Position numbers and translations under genes: made by a program | The notes under the pieces: model-generated | Seen by the model: only the letters and a program-made list of their open reading frames with translations | What the model was told of the DNA's origin: nothing | The model's database searches: none | Assembly: GCA_026120035.1 (NCBI GenBank) | Contig: JALRME010000005.1 | Coordinates: 1,178,001 to 1,242,000, forward strand | Length of the DNA: 64,000 nucleotides | Direction: 5' to 3' | DNA from: Coleophoma eucalyptorum | Taxonomy: Eukaryota > Ascomycota > Leotiomycetes > Helotiales > Dermateaceae | In this document: one piece after another, positions 12,088 to 23,000 of the stretch | Position numbering within the stretch: the stretch's first letter is position 1 | Layout: each line of letters begins with the position of its first letter

Positions 12088-12780
12088 ATGCATCAGTCTT
12101 ACATTCCCACCGAAGTCCTCGATCGCGTCGCCTGGATGCGCGGCGGCCATCATAAGATCATAGTCGACCCGGCCCGGACCGCACATGTCGTGGTCGACCT
12201 CCAGGTCGGCTTCATGGGTGAGGGAGCGCTGCTGGAGATACCGATTGCGCGCAGCATCGTTGAGAACGTCAATCGCGTGTCGCAGACGCTCCGGTCTGCC
12301 GAGGGAACTATTGCCTACGTCCAGTACAAGTTCGATCCAGACGAGCCGCACCATTGGGGGTCGCATTACGACCGCATGACTCCCGATGCCGTCGAGCGGA
12401 TGCGGGCGGCGTTCACCGTTGGCGCGGAGCAGCATGCCCTATGGTCCGGCCTCGACGTCCAGCCGAAGGACCTGATTGTGCCGAAGACGCGATGGAGCGC
12501 TTTTATTCCGGGCACGTGCGATCTCGACTCGCTCCTGAAGGCCAGGGACATCGATACGCTGATCGTCACCGGCACCACCACGAACTGCTGCTGCGAGTCG
12601 ACGATGCGGGACGCGATGCAGATGGGCTATAACGTCCTGTTCGTGCAGGACGGCAACGCCACGCGCGGCGACGCGGTGCACAACGCCAGCTTGGCGAACA
12701 TGCTACTCTTCGGCGATGTGGTCACTGCCGACGAGGCGATCGCGCGGATCGAGGCCGGGCGGCACAGCCAGGCGGCTTGA
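12088..12780 (+). CDS. Isochorismatase-family hydrolase, bacterial-like
   Basis: This intronless gene encodes 230 residues from ATG 12088. It belongs to the cysteine hydrolase superfamily that includes isochorismatases, nicotinamidases and ureidoacrylate or carbamoylsarcosine amidohydrolases. The catalytic triad is visible: Asp37 in HVVVDLQVGFM, Lys133 in LIVPKTRWSAF, and Cys168 in TGTTTNCCCESTMRDA, where the T-T/N turn matches the cis-peptide motif. There is no signal peptide, so it should be cytosolic. The substrate cannot be read; related enzymes cleave C-N bonds in small amides or ureido compounds, or vinyl ethers. Base use is very different from all neighbours: third codon positions are overwhelmingly G or C, while flanking genes are AT-leaning. 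With no intron and a strongly proteobacterial protein style, it looks like a horizontally acquired gene. The GC-rich block begins at the start of the frame and stops just past the stop codon. Confidence 0.9.
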   Translation: MHQSYIPTEVLDRVAWMRGGHHKIIVDPARTAHVVVDLQVGFMGEGALLEIPIARSIVENVNRVSQTLRSAEGTIAYVQYKFDPDEPHHWGSHYDRMTPDAVERMRAAFTVGAEQHALWSGLDVQPKDLIVPKTRWSAFIPGTCDLDSLLKARDIDTLIVTGTTTNCCCESTMRDAMQMGYNVLFVQDGNATRGDAVHNASLANMLLFGDVVTADEAIARIEAGRHSQAA

Positions 12781-13767
12781 CGTTCAACGTGAGCGTTGCA
12801 GAGAGGCTTCTGCAAGGGCTTTGCTGGTGGGATCGAATATACTTACTGCGTAGACATCTCCGGGGTTTCTTGGAAAATGTTACCCGATGCGTTAAGATCT
12901 CCTTAGGCCAAGTCAATCCTATCGGTTTTTGACGGACAGATCTGTAGTGTACATATATAAGGATCTAGTCGGATTAGAAAATATTCTTAGTTATATGACT
13001 AAGCTCCATAGTATTAAATCGAGAGTTCATCATCTAACGTTTGAGCTACCAGTTTTCAACTAAGGTTATGTCGTATTGCTAATTCTCATCTGGTAAAAGA
13101 CTATCGAGTTCAGCCTTGGATTGATCGAACTAGACCTAAATATAGATCTAGTAAAGGCCTACCTATGAACTCGATTATATCTATATCGCCACCTGAGAAC
13201 ACTATAGAAGATAGCTCAGAGGGTATTAGATTAACAACGTCTCTTGGACAAGATATTATAGTTGCAGAGGTATTGTGAAGAATCTTGGATGGCGGAGTCT
13301 CATTTTCAGTCAAGTAATTCTGCCTCTTTCGCATAAGACGTCGAGTTGCTATGTCTCTTTCAGAATAAGTGAATGCCCAATTGGGCTCGTACCACCCATC
13401 ATTGGGCTTAGCCTCATCATGTTCTGTAGACGTTGTCAATGCCATAGCTATCTCAAAGATAGGAAAATCAAAGTTGCCTTGCTTGTAATGTCTCTCAAAT
13501 GTAGTCTTACAGGGTATGTGCATAAGAAATTTTATGCTGTTTACTTATAAGGACATCAAGTGCTGGTTTGCGTCAAGTAACATAAGAATCGACTAGTGTA
13601 GGTATTTTGGTAAAGTAGTGCCTAGATGATGTATTAGAAGAGAGTTTGAGAGGGATCAGTTGTGTTCTGAAAGACAACAAAAGTCTACTTTGACCCACCA
13701 CTAGATTTCAAAATATATAGCTAAATAGGGCACTCCGCTGCAACAAATCGGATAATTCCAATTCATT
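12781..13767. other. Flank between isochorismatase gene and tRNA
   Basis: This is AT-rich DNA. It holds one weak minus-strand frame (see 13110-13445). Short CTAGATC/ATCTAG-type words recur at 12960-13170 without forming a clear repeat. Confidence 0.45.
13110..13445 (-). CDS. Hypothetical protein, weak
   Basis: From ATG 13445 a frame of about 111 residues reads MALTTSTEHDEAKPNDGWYE and onward, with a basic stretch SERDIATRRLMRKRQNYL and a hydrophobic end. I recognise no family. A possible donor after codon GAG-TTC-ATA-G (about 13163) could splice to an alternative tail ending near 13070. It could be a small lineage-specific gene, a gene fragment, or chance. Confidence 0.25.
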   Translation of the reverse strand: MALTTSTEHDEAKPNDGWYEPNWAFTYSERDIATRRLMRKRQNYLTENETPPSKILHNTSATIISCPRDVVNLIPSELSSIVFSGGDIDIIEFIGRPLLDLYLGLVRSIQG

Positions 13768-13852
13768 GGTTGTATAGTGTAGCGGTTAGCACGTGAGATT
13801 CTGACTTCAAGGATGTGTTCTCGAGTCCCCGGTTCGAGCCCGGGTACGACCT
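13768..13852 (+). tRNA. tRNA-Gln (CTG) with 13-nt intron
   Basis: The acceptor stem GGTTGTA pairs with TACGACC at 13845-13851; T at 13852 is the discriminator base. The D stem is GTGT/GCAC. The anticodon stem TGAGA (13794-13798) pairs with TCTCG (13819-13823). The loop reads T T C T G A, so the anticodon is CTG at 13801-13803 with A37 at 13804. The 13 bases 13805-13817 are an intron in the canonical position between 37 and 38. The T arm is CCCGG-TTCGAGC-CCGGG. A T run follows within about 15 bases (13867-13877) and would serve as a polymerase III terminator. Confidence 0.92.
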
Positions 13853-13907
13853 AATCATCAATTTTTGCTTTTTTTTTATCCATTAACAAATAGTTTTTGT
13901 TGAAGAA

Positions 13908-13943
13908 ATTGTACATATGAATATATTTCGTCGGGGCATGAGC
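13908..13943 (+). repeat. Diverged repeat copy 1
   Basis: ATTGTACATATGAAT followed by ATATTTCGTCGGGGCATG lies between the tRNA and its relic. A second copy at 14156-14190 shares about 80 percent of positions by eye. Confidence 0.5.
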
Positions 13944-13946
13944 ATA

Positions 13947-13974
13947 AGTCCCGGTTCAAGCCTGGGTACGACCT
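13947..13974 (+). pseudogene. Relic of the tRNA-Gln 3' end
   Basis: The 28 bases repeat the T arm and 3' acceptor strand of the tRNA 95 bp upstream, through TACGACCT. It differs by loss of one C and by two changes: TTCGAG to TTCAAG and CCCGGG to CCTGGG. Both are C:G to T:A changes at CpG sites, as expected from methyl-cytosine decay. No 5' half of a tRNA precedes it, so it cannot fold as a tRNA. Confidence 0.8.
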
Positions 13975-14155
13975 TCCTTAACCATATTTTTTTTGCCTTT
14001 TTCGCCTCAGCTCGGATCCAGTATGAAGTTTCAAGCCTAGATGCAAAATCGAATAAAATAGCATCAAACAACAGCAACCAATTTTAACCTAGAATACAGA
14101 ACCTACAAGTATAATTTTTACAATCAGCTATTCAGCAGATGATTTTTATAGCAGA

Positions 14156-14190
14156 GATTGTACATATCAATGTATTTCGTCTGGCATGTG
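14156..14190 (+). repeat. Diverged repeat copy 2
   Basis: ATTGTACATATCAAT followed by GTATTTCGTCTGGCATG matches the copy at 13908. It lacks the tRNA arm that follows copy 1. Confidence 0.5.
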
Positions 14191-14932
14191 TGGCTTCAAG
14201 GGTGAACTTTGTCAGTCGTCACGAGAGGTCAATGCACGTAATCATCGATGGCCTCACTCAATGTGGGCTCGCTTAATTGACGCAGGCGAGCGGCCGGGTC
14301 GCTACACATACTTAAAGAGGGTCATTGAGTCGGAATCGAGATGATAGAGATTAGTGTTACAGAATTGAAGATATACTCGTCACTGTCAAATTACGTTGGT
14401 TCCCTATCAGTACGCTCTCACATTTCTAGTAAGGTCGATGAACTGTAAATATAGGTTTATTATCCGGCAGACACTAATTAGGCCAGACTCGATCAAGCGC
14501 CTGCTCGATAAGACACTCATCTTGTGGGAATAAATGGCATAATAAGAAAGCTCTAAAATGAGGGCGCTTTCACTTTTGAATATTAGTCATTAGCCATAAT
14601 ACTAAAATCTTGTAGTTTGTTGCCTTGGTACTAAGATTTGCAAACAGTTTACGAATAAGTTTCTTGCTTATGGTACTGTCAATAATGCTATGAACTATAG
14701 AGTACTGCTGAGATCCAGCGAGTGGTAAGTATATGGGTATTTGCAATACAACATTACGAGACTAATATACAACCTAAAGATGCCTTTGGAGTATTGAATT
14801 TTCAACTTCTTAATCTTTGGAGACGAAGCGCTGATGATGTATTTCGTCGACATCTGCGGTTGTCAAACCGTTACGTATTATAAGCCATGGGAATTGACCG
14901 AGAAGCTTACCTAGCTACATCCGCAAGATCGA

Positions 14933-14960
14933 ACCACGGCTCGCCACAGCTAGCCGTGGT
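14933..14960. repeat. 9-bp inverted repeat
   Basis: ACCACGGCT (14933-14941) is the perfect inverse of AGCCGTGGT (14952-14960), with a 10-base loop. It lies in non-coding sequence; the role is unknown. Confidence 0.5.
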
Positions 14961-17221
14961 ATGGGGTCATGAGATTTTCCATAAACTGTTTGGGATCGAT
15001 TGCTTCGAGGAGCGATTCGGGCTTTGCATGTCCTTCGCGCTCAGCACACCACCTCGACGTTGTCTAGACCCATCTGAAATCGGCGGGTAAAGTCAGTCAG
15101 GATCTTATGCTAATAGCTTGGAGTACGCATTAACATTGTTTCAAAGGTGATATCCGGTGTGGCTTTGCACTATGATCCTCTCGGCGAATCGCCCCTGTAC
15201 TCTTCCAGCCCATAATACCCACTGTGCCGCTCTGACTAAGACTCCCTTGTTCCAGCCAATGTCCCCGATACTGGAGCGTATCGCAATTGATTAACAGATC
15301 AACGAGAGCCTTGTAATTGTCGCTGTATGATTATCACGTTCTGTAACATGGGATCCCTCTCGTCTTCAACTCAAAGGTTGGCAGGAATTGCCGTACTGTC
15401 AGATGGATATATCCAACCACTCTTGCTTCTCCATCGTTTCCCCTGATGGAAGGTATGTAGGTCACAAGACTGGCCTCAAGCAAGTGTATCTTGTTCATCC
15501 TTACGCTTTTGTAGCTGCTTTGCTTGTGATTCGGGAAGATCGTGCCGAAATATATCATATGGCAGCTTCGTAGAAATAGGTAGCCTGCTGATTACTGCAG
15601 CTGGGTGGGGTCAAAGAGGAGCATTCCAGCCATCTTCATATAACCAACCAAGAAGGTGGCTATACTCTAGTATGTTAAGATATAGAACCAGCTGCTCCTT
15701 CGACCTGGTGGATTAGAACCAATATCTCAGCGATGCTATGAATTTCTTGGATGGGGAATCCATAGAAAGGAGTAGGTAGTTGTGGAATTATATCTCGGAG
15801 AAGATTTAGTGTTTACTCCTTAGTTGGTATCTCTTTTTATTACGAGTCTCTCTCCCGTATTTCCTCTCATTCCTCTGCGCAGCTTCTAAGCCACTTATGA
15901 CTCTGACAAATTCAATCTGTCGTGTCGTCATCCTAAATGCATTTTAGACTTATGTTTGACCGAATGCAGGGAGTGGCTTTGCGCGAATCTAGAAAGTTGG
16001 TTGCAATGAACGATCCAAAAAGTGCAAAATTCCTGTGAGTCGGATCACTTCAAATCCCTAGCTAGATCACAGTTGTAGAATGGCGTGGCTGTCAGCTTGT
16101 CAGTATGGAGAATAATAAGATAATTATATATATTCAGATGGTATACAGGCCAAAAGCAGAGAATTAGCCACCATTTTAGGCGTTATCCCTCCACCTATGT
16201 ACCTTATGTATACCAGACTGCCCACAATGTCAGCTCTACACTATGCTCCAAAATTCACATTGCAACCCCGGAAGTACGACATACAGAAGTCATCAAAGCT
16301 ACCCGATATCAAGTCCTAGACTCCAACCCAAGCAAGTATACCCAAGCTGACACGCCTAAAGGACTAGTAGGTAAGGTATGATATCTGGTAAAAACCAAGT
16401 CTTCGCTTGCACAGTAAGCGACGAGCCGTTGAAGCACTTGGCCATCCCGGAGCTGGAGCCCTGAGCAGGAGCCATGAGCGAAGCCACAACCCTCGAACAT
16501 AAGTAATCTTGGATAATATCTGCCACTGTGTTTCTAAGGAGAATAAGCTATAGGCCATGCCCAATAAGCACAGAACACGAAGAAGAGACGTGCGTTGCCA
16601 GAGGGCTAGGGCTGAGACTAAAGCACGCACTTGTCCGCTTCCCACGTAAGCTGAACATCCCTACCTTCCTGATGAAGTCAATGCAGCACGACGAAAAGTG
16701 AGTTTAGAAGAGAAGCTTATATTCATGAATGGTATATTTGAAACCTAAATCCCCGCCCCATGCTGGGTATGGGTATCTATCAAACCGATGGGGTTAATTA
16801 GTTGGGTTTTTATTGGATCCTGTCGTTTCTGTCACTCTCACTGCAGTGGTCAGATACGGGTTTAAGAACGGGTTTAAAAATTTCCTTATGAACTCATGTC
16901 ATAAGCTCGGAGACTTCCGAGTGATTAGGAAGTCTTTCGAATATTTGAAAATGTGTGTGAATGATGCTAAGCAGTTACAGGGGATATCAACGGCGCTCAA
17001 GATTGAAACCACATATGCAACGTGGTGGTCTGAATTATGACCATGATCGTACATACCTCTTGCCTACCTTCACATTCAATCCCGAGCAAGAATTGTAAAA
17101 CCCAACTGCGAAATGGCTGGCCGTGCTGCTGTGAGATATAAAATTGATAGGTTGAATAACTCCATGGAAAAGTCTGAAATGTAGTCTAGAAGTGCCACAA
17201 GATACTCCCGAAAATTCCAAC

Positions 17222-20200
17222 TCACCAAGACACAGTTATTTCTTTTGACTCTATACTTCCATCCTCCATTGCCACCGCCCTCTCGCATACTACACGTACA
17301 ACCCGCTCAGACACATGCTGCTCTAGAAACGTGACCTTGACGCGGTATTTTTCAGGCACAACCCCAGATACATGCTTCAGAAATCCGAAATTACTTTGAG
17401 ATGGTGATGACGCCTGATCTGACTCTCCGAACAGAAGTGGGCCTATATTGAAGCCGCCACCAAAAGGACTGACATTATTTCCAGGGCTACTGTCTCCATG
17501 AAATGTGGTAGTGTTTTCGAAAGTAAAGTCATCCTGATTATTGATACTACTGGGATAGCCTGAAATATTGGGAGCGACTACCAAAGGCTCGTGATCTAGG
17601 TTCAGAGAGTCCATGTAATCAGAGCCAAATGAGAAATTGCTGTATGCTTGTGATTCAGTGTCCGCGCTTGTGCTAGCACTTAGTATCACTTCCTCCGGTG
17701 TCTTTGGCAGTCTTCTTAATGAGGAATATATGTGATCTCCTACATCCACCGTCAGGAGACTCGGCTTGCTATGTTTTCGGGAACGTTTAGAAGTATGCAT
17801 GTCTGATTTATTGGTATCAGCGGAGGCTTCGCTATGTCGTCTTTGATGTTGAACAAGTTGAGGAGGCGACGATTCTTTAGCATTGTGCCTTCCAAGTCCA
17901 ATAGATGGACCAGCTCCATTCCCTGCTCCAAAAGGTTCTATAAAGGGTTGCCTTGATTGAGACTGATAGCTGGGAACTGGCTCAGTTATGATGCTCGTGT
18001 GAGCATTAGAAAACCTAGTACCTGTTTTCGAGACATCTGTGGGCACCTTAATTTGACTGTGCCTTCTAAAGTGGACTGGATCAAGTTCGTGGCATAACAG
18101 CCCTTCTTCTTCGAAATCAATGATCCAACGTGCTACTTCTGAGCCCATAAGACTGTCCCAAACTCCATCGACACTCGGATTACTACTCAAGAAAGTAACA
18201 GCTTCTCTTCGTAGTAAGGGATCGCGACATTTAATGGCTGTATAGTATAGGGGAGCAACCAGTCCGATATCGAAATTAAAACGATCATTTCGCGGTAATT
18301 TTGATATGTTTTTGTCCGAGTACAGAAGCTCTGCTGTTCGTATAATGGCCTGGAAGAGGGGCCGGAAAGAATCATAAATCGATTCACCTTCGGATACCGT
18401 GGAAGACAACTCTATAAGAGCAAGTTTGTGATATACAGAAATCACAAAGGCTGCAGGGTTTGTAATGTTACCATCCGCATCCATAGCCCTATCAAGTATC
18501 CATTGAAAGGCAGACCCAAAGCTTTTGAGAGACTCGAGAAAAACAGAGTATGTTCTCTTTATCTGCTCTGGGGAATCAACTGTGAGAGGAGTACAATTTC
18601 GCTGATAGAGTATACGGTGACAAGCTTGATGAAGACGATCTCTTAAGAAGTCCCAGCATCTGTGAGCGGATTCGAATGTTGTGAAACGCTTCGGTATTGG
18701 ATAGTTGTGGGCCTGGTGTATGTAATCCCACGTTAATGGCGGACTTTTGACGGGTACACAGAACAAGGCATGAGCTTTCCCAAATATCCGAAGAAAGGTC
18801 TGGACAATATAGTCTTCAACCGGTCGATCATGACGCAGAGCACGTGGTTTTGGTGTGTCGGATTGAGAGTCTTGGTCGCGACTGAGCGATGGTTGTGGTG
18901 ATCTTCCTGGGGACGGGTAAGTTGGTATATAGGACTCGGAGGTTGTGGTTGTTAACAAAGGTTGATGTGCTACTTGCATAGGGCGGGTATGGAGTGGCAA
19001 TGAAGAACGGAGATTACCGTCTGCGTGCGTGTAAAGATCATCGGAGACAAGATTTTGCCGGTTTACCATCGATGGTTCGCCAATAGGAGAGGAAAAATGA
19101 ACAGGTTGTATAGTATGGTAGTCTTGTAATGGTCGTTGATCAGACATGTCGCTGAAATCTGAGCCAAAATAAGAGGAATCTGGGATGCTACCATCAGAAA
19201 CCAATTGTTTGGAGGGTATTGCAAAACCCTGTGCAGGTTGGGTGTATGATGCCGTATCAATAACCAAGTCTGCATCAGACGCCATTGGCAAGCTACCCCC
19301 GAAATCGCTATGGAAATCCATTCCGTAATACAAGTCTTCTTGATCTTCTAAAACCTCCACAGCTTGATCCGAGTTCTTACTGAACTTTGGTGGTTCTGTG
19401 GCGAGGACTGAGCTAGCCTTGCTCTCTTTGTTGTGTTGCTGAAAGATACTTGGACTAGCATTAATTGATGGTTTGTCATTAGTTTCTCCAGTGTAATAAT
19501 TTTGCAAAAGCTTCAGCCCTTCATTAAGTTGTCCAAGACTTGAAGCGTGGCTGCCTTCGAAGGATTCAAAGCAGGCGAAAAGGAGACATGAAATGAGTAC
19601 TGTTCTTAATTGTGCGCCCTCCGAGTCAGATATATACTCGTTCATGGCTCTGATTGCCTTCACATAGAGTGAAACAGCAAATTGATGGTGATTCGGGTCA
19701 GCGTTTTGTATGATGTTGACCTTGAATCCACTGCTCTGGACATTCACGAGACTTTCACTTAGAGCTCCGATGGCAGCAATGGCCAGCCTAATAGGCTTCA
19801 CAACAATACCTTCTTGCAATACAGTCCTAGTCCAGAAGCTAGAGTCGAAATAACCAGATAATTCGTACGCTGTACGCGCAGAAAAAATCTGAAAATACCG
19901 ATGTTCGTTTTCATCAGTATGTACTGAGATTGTTGGCTCATAAATATTGGGACTAGGTGGTTTTGGTTGAATAATCACCATAGAAGCAGGCCTTGGAGCT
20001 GGTTCTAAAGCGTATCCGTCGCATCTAGACACGTGGTTTAGCTAAGAAGGACACATAGGGGTCGAAGAGTCATACTTCCGTCCAAACCTTTGACATCTCA
20101 AACATTCGGGTTTGGTCTCGTCGCATTTGACCCTTCGAGCTCTTTCAATAATTAGATTAGGTAACAAGAAAAAGGATTCTGGAGAACACACTTGCACACA

Positions 20201-20418
20201 ATACACCCTGATTTAACCTTGGGCCGGCTGGCTCTGATCCTCTTGGTACCATTCCTATCGCTGCTGGATGGACTCCTATAGAGTTTTGTTGCTGTGGAAT
20301 CTTTCGACGTGGAAGTGGATGTCACAGTGAGTGCCTTCGACATCTTTACAGCATCTGAGTCGGGAACCTCGTAAGTAACAGCATTTGTCATCGTTACGTT
20401 TCGAAAAGCTGCTAACAT
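17222..20418 (-). CDS. Zn2Cys6 transcription factor, large
   Basis: Exons 20418-20192, 20141-20076 and 20024-17222, with introns of 50 and 51 bp, give 1031 residues. The two introns cut the zinc cluster into three: GCIVCK, then ARRVKCDETKPECLRCQRFG, then KCDGY. Joining them gives C-x2-C-x6-C-x6-C-x2-C-x6-C exactly, which supports both splice choices. The next 150 residues (RYFQIFSARTAYELSGYF, then FWTRTVLQEG, IRLAIAAIGAL) match the fungal-specific Fungal_trans_2 region. Beyond lies a long Ser/Gln/Asp-rich, low-complexity portion with a second helical block (about residues 470-650). The start is the first ATG in frame; a GTG three codons farther upstream is not a usual fungal start. The stop codon overlaps a strong 5' splice consensus, so a longer spliced C-terminus is possible. 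Target genes are unknown. Confidence 0.87.
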
Positions 20419-23000
20419 GTGAGACACCGTAGCGGGCTGGGTTTGTATGGCGCAACAAGAAGGTAATGGTACAGGTGATAATGACTTGCTGAAGACTGTG
20501 GATATTTAGTACCTGTATCTGCTTGCAAATCCCATGGAAATAATTCATCTATGGCCCGCCTGCCGACTGATAAATCACATTTGGAGTAATCTCAACATAA
20601 GGAGGCATGAAGACGTAGGGCACAGCACAGCACCAAATACAAATAAGAAACCGGGTTATGAGAAAGGTTGCAGCTTGGGCAAAGATTGTCGTGATCGGAT
20701 GATACTCTGGCTGTACCACGTGAGGAGTACTCCAATCTACAACGCCGGCTGCCCTCTAATACGGCACTCAGTGACATAGGGATGCAATTTGTGGGAGAGA
20801 GGGGCTTTGGGATGGTATACTTCATGTGTAATGGCCTTAGGAGAGTTAGCCGTCAGCCCTGTACCTCGCCGCAGAGTGATTCACTGTTGTTCAAGGATCT
20901 ATGCATAACAAGTTCTGCTATGCCACAATTGCCAAGATACCCACATTAGTGTGGCCAATGTCTAGCTCCCAGCACCGGCGCAGATTCTAGATCTGCTGTT
21001 CTACATTTGTATGGAGCCAATATCTGTCATGTCTGTCATGGAAGGTCGCGTCTCTCACGCTTCTTTTGGCCCTTGGAAAAACCCTATTGGAGCAAAGTAC
21101 GAGAGCCCTACAAGGCTCAGATTAGCTACCAATCAAACACTGCAAAAATGGCGTTTTCTCCGGACGGCGCGGCCCAATCACATCTCAACCGAGGGAGGAG
21201 GAAGGCCCTACAGCTTCACATCTCACCCAGCATCGGAAGCAGGTCTCCAGCAAGAGTAACCGGTAGCAGAGCGGGGTCGTGTTGGAAGGAGGGTGCTCGC
21301 ATTACATCAGATAGGCCCTTCTTTTCCTCAACCTTACGTATGCGGAGCCTGACTGGGCTCGGCAAAACCTACGAGAAACTCAACGGATGCATGTACCCTT
21401 GTCGAGCGTTAGCATTCATTACATCCCATTGTACGGAACTTGGTATGTCAGACCCGTAACTGCAAACATCCTCATTATGAGTGGTCAATAAATGCGAGCT
21501 TGTCAATCACATTGCTAGCTTCGGGTTTAGGAGAGAGATCATGAAATCGGATCGCACCGCCGCTGTTGGCCGTGTTAGACGAGCATACTACGATAAGCCG
21601 GGTGTTGGGATTTTTATTTCCTTAGCAGCTTCCGTATTGAATTTTGCCTGTATCTTGGACGGTCCGATCACTCATGGCTCCGCCAACGAAAGAAGCCTTC
21701 ACATGGCTTGGCTGCGCCATGCTGTGCCAGATCTTCCAAGCTGCTGCTGCATGCTCGAAATCTCTGGGACGAGAGGGCTGAGATATTCTGAAGCCATGGT
21801 ACCAGTCGGTAACATACAGACTCCAAACATGCATAAGGTTTATGCTTAGCGTTAACTCATAGGTAACGGCAAGCAGATAAGGTATAAGGCTTAGTTCCCC
21901 GGTTTCAAAACGAAGATTGTCATTACTAGTTCTCAAACTGAGCGCTTGCAATTTCCCAATTACATGTGAGTAAGAGTGAAGAGGAGCATGCCAGATTGAA
22001 CAGCTATTGCAAAATTAGAGCGATTCCAAATATCTTTTCCCGTAGGGTTCCTTACTGACCAAGCGCCTCTCACGAGGTATACATGGTAGCGATGAAGCAT
22101 TTGCCAACGCTTGAGAGGCTACCGAGGAAAAGAAAACGGCATTTTCCCATGAATTAGGAAAATTTGATAAGCTTTTAGACGATAGAGTTTAAGGAGCACG
22201 ATCTATATTTGCTCATGGAAGCCCTTCGGCGACGCGACTGCTGAGACAAGAAGTAAAGCCTGGTCAAGCCAGCCATACGACATCAATGTCAAGATAACTT
22301 TTGCCAAACGCTGCAATCCAATTACACTTTTCCTTTTCTTTCGGTGCCGAGTAGTCAGCACCTCTCCATCTCCTGTCTGGATTGCCCACGGTATGGAAAG
22401 CTTTGCGCTATCTCAGCACAGTGGACGTCGTCGAGTCAGCGATTCCTCCTTAGCTAAGCTCTCGGCCGAGATATCTGAGTTATCGAAGTGCGGATTAATG
22501 AGTTCAACTTGGTGATTTGAGATCACATAACAATACGCAAGAGATTCTGAGGACGTCTGATGTAAATATATTGAACAGATGAAGTGATATTGGATTTAAA
22601 TATCTCATATTGAAGTGTAGACGTATGGCAGAGATCTTAAGTTGAACAAGCACTACCTGAGGTAAACGTTGTATGTTATCACGTGATAGCTATAAGCATC
22701 ATGACCTTTGGAATGGGGTAGTCAGCAACAGCATTGTACCCTATGAGAGGCCTTGGTTGTGGCTGGCAGATTGTAAATAGCCACTCACTTGGGGTCTCAC
22801 ACTAAGAGAAAGAAATGTCCAAAGTCCGGTTTGTCAGAAAGCTGAGCAATGACTCCGGGTCGTTGTCATCACTTAGACGCAAGTCACGCAATAATTCCGC
22901 GCCCGCTTGATAAAAGCAACCCCACCTTGTGAACGCTCTAGATAACCACCGACATAAAACGTTGACCACAGCGACAACAAACACTATTAAGTACGAAACA
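20419..23000. other. Long intergenic stretch, no gene seen
   Basis: This 2.6 kb contains only chance frames, including 150- and 122-codon plus-strand frames at 21007 and 21481 with no family content. The right end is the leader of the DOPA-dioxygenase-like gene. Confidence 0.5.

Larger units (their letters stand above)
13853..17221. other. Long gene-poor stretch
   Basis: This stretch of 3.4 kb holds the tRNA relic at 13947, a diverged repeat pair (13908 and 14156) and a 9-bp inverted repeat at 14933-14960. The plus-strand frames at 14887 (67 codons) and 16813 (75 codons) and others have no recognisable content. Confidence 0.5.

Noticed and set aside
13794..13823. Reading the 13768 tRNA as lacking an intron
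   Set aside because: Without removing 13 bases the anticodon loop would be 20 nt; removal gives a perfect seven-base loop with CTG.
20534..20779. Possible first exon of the large regulator on the opposite strand
   Set aside because: Plus-strand frame without family content; orientation does not fit the regulator.
21007..21849. Frames of 150 and 122 codons
   Set aside because: Composition is not protein-like, no family, no splice partners that extend them.
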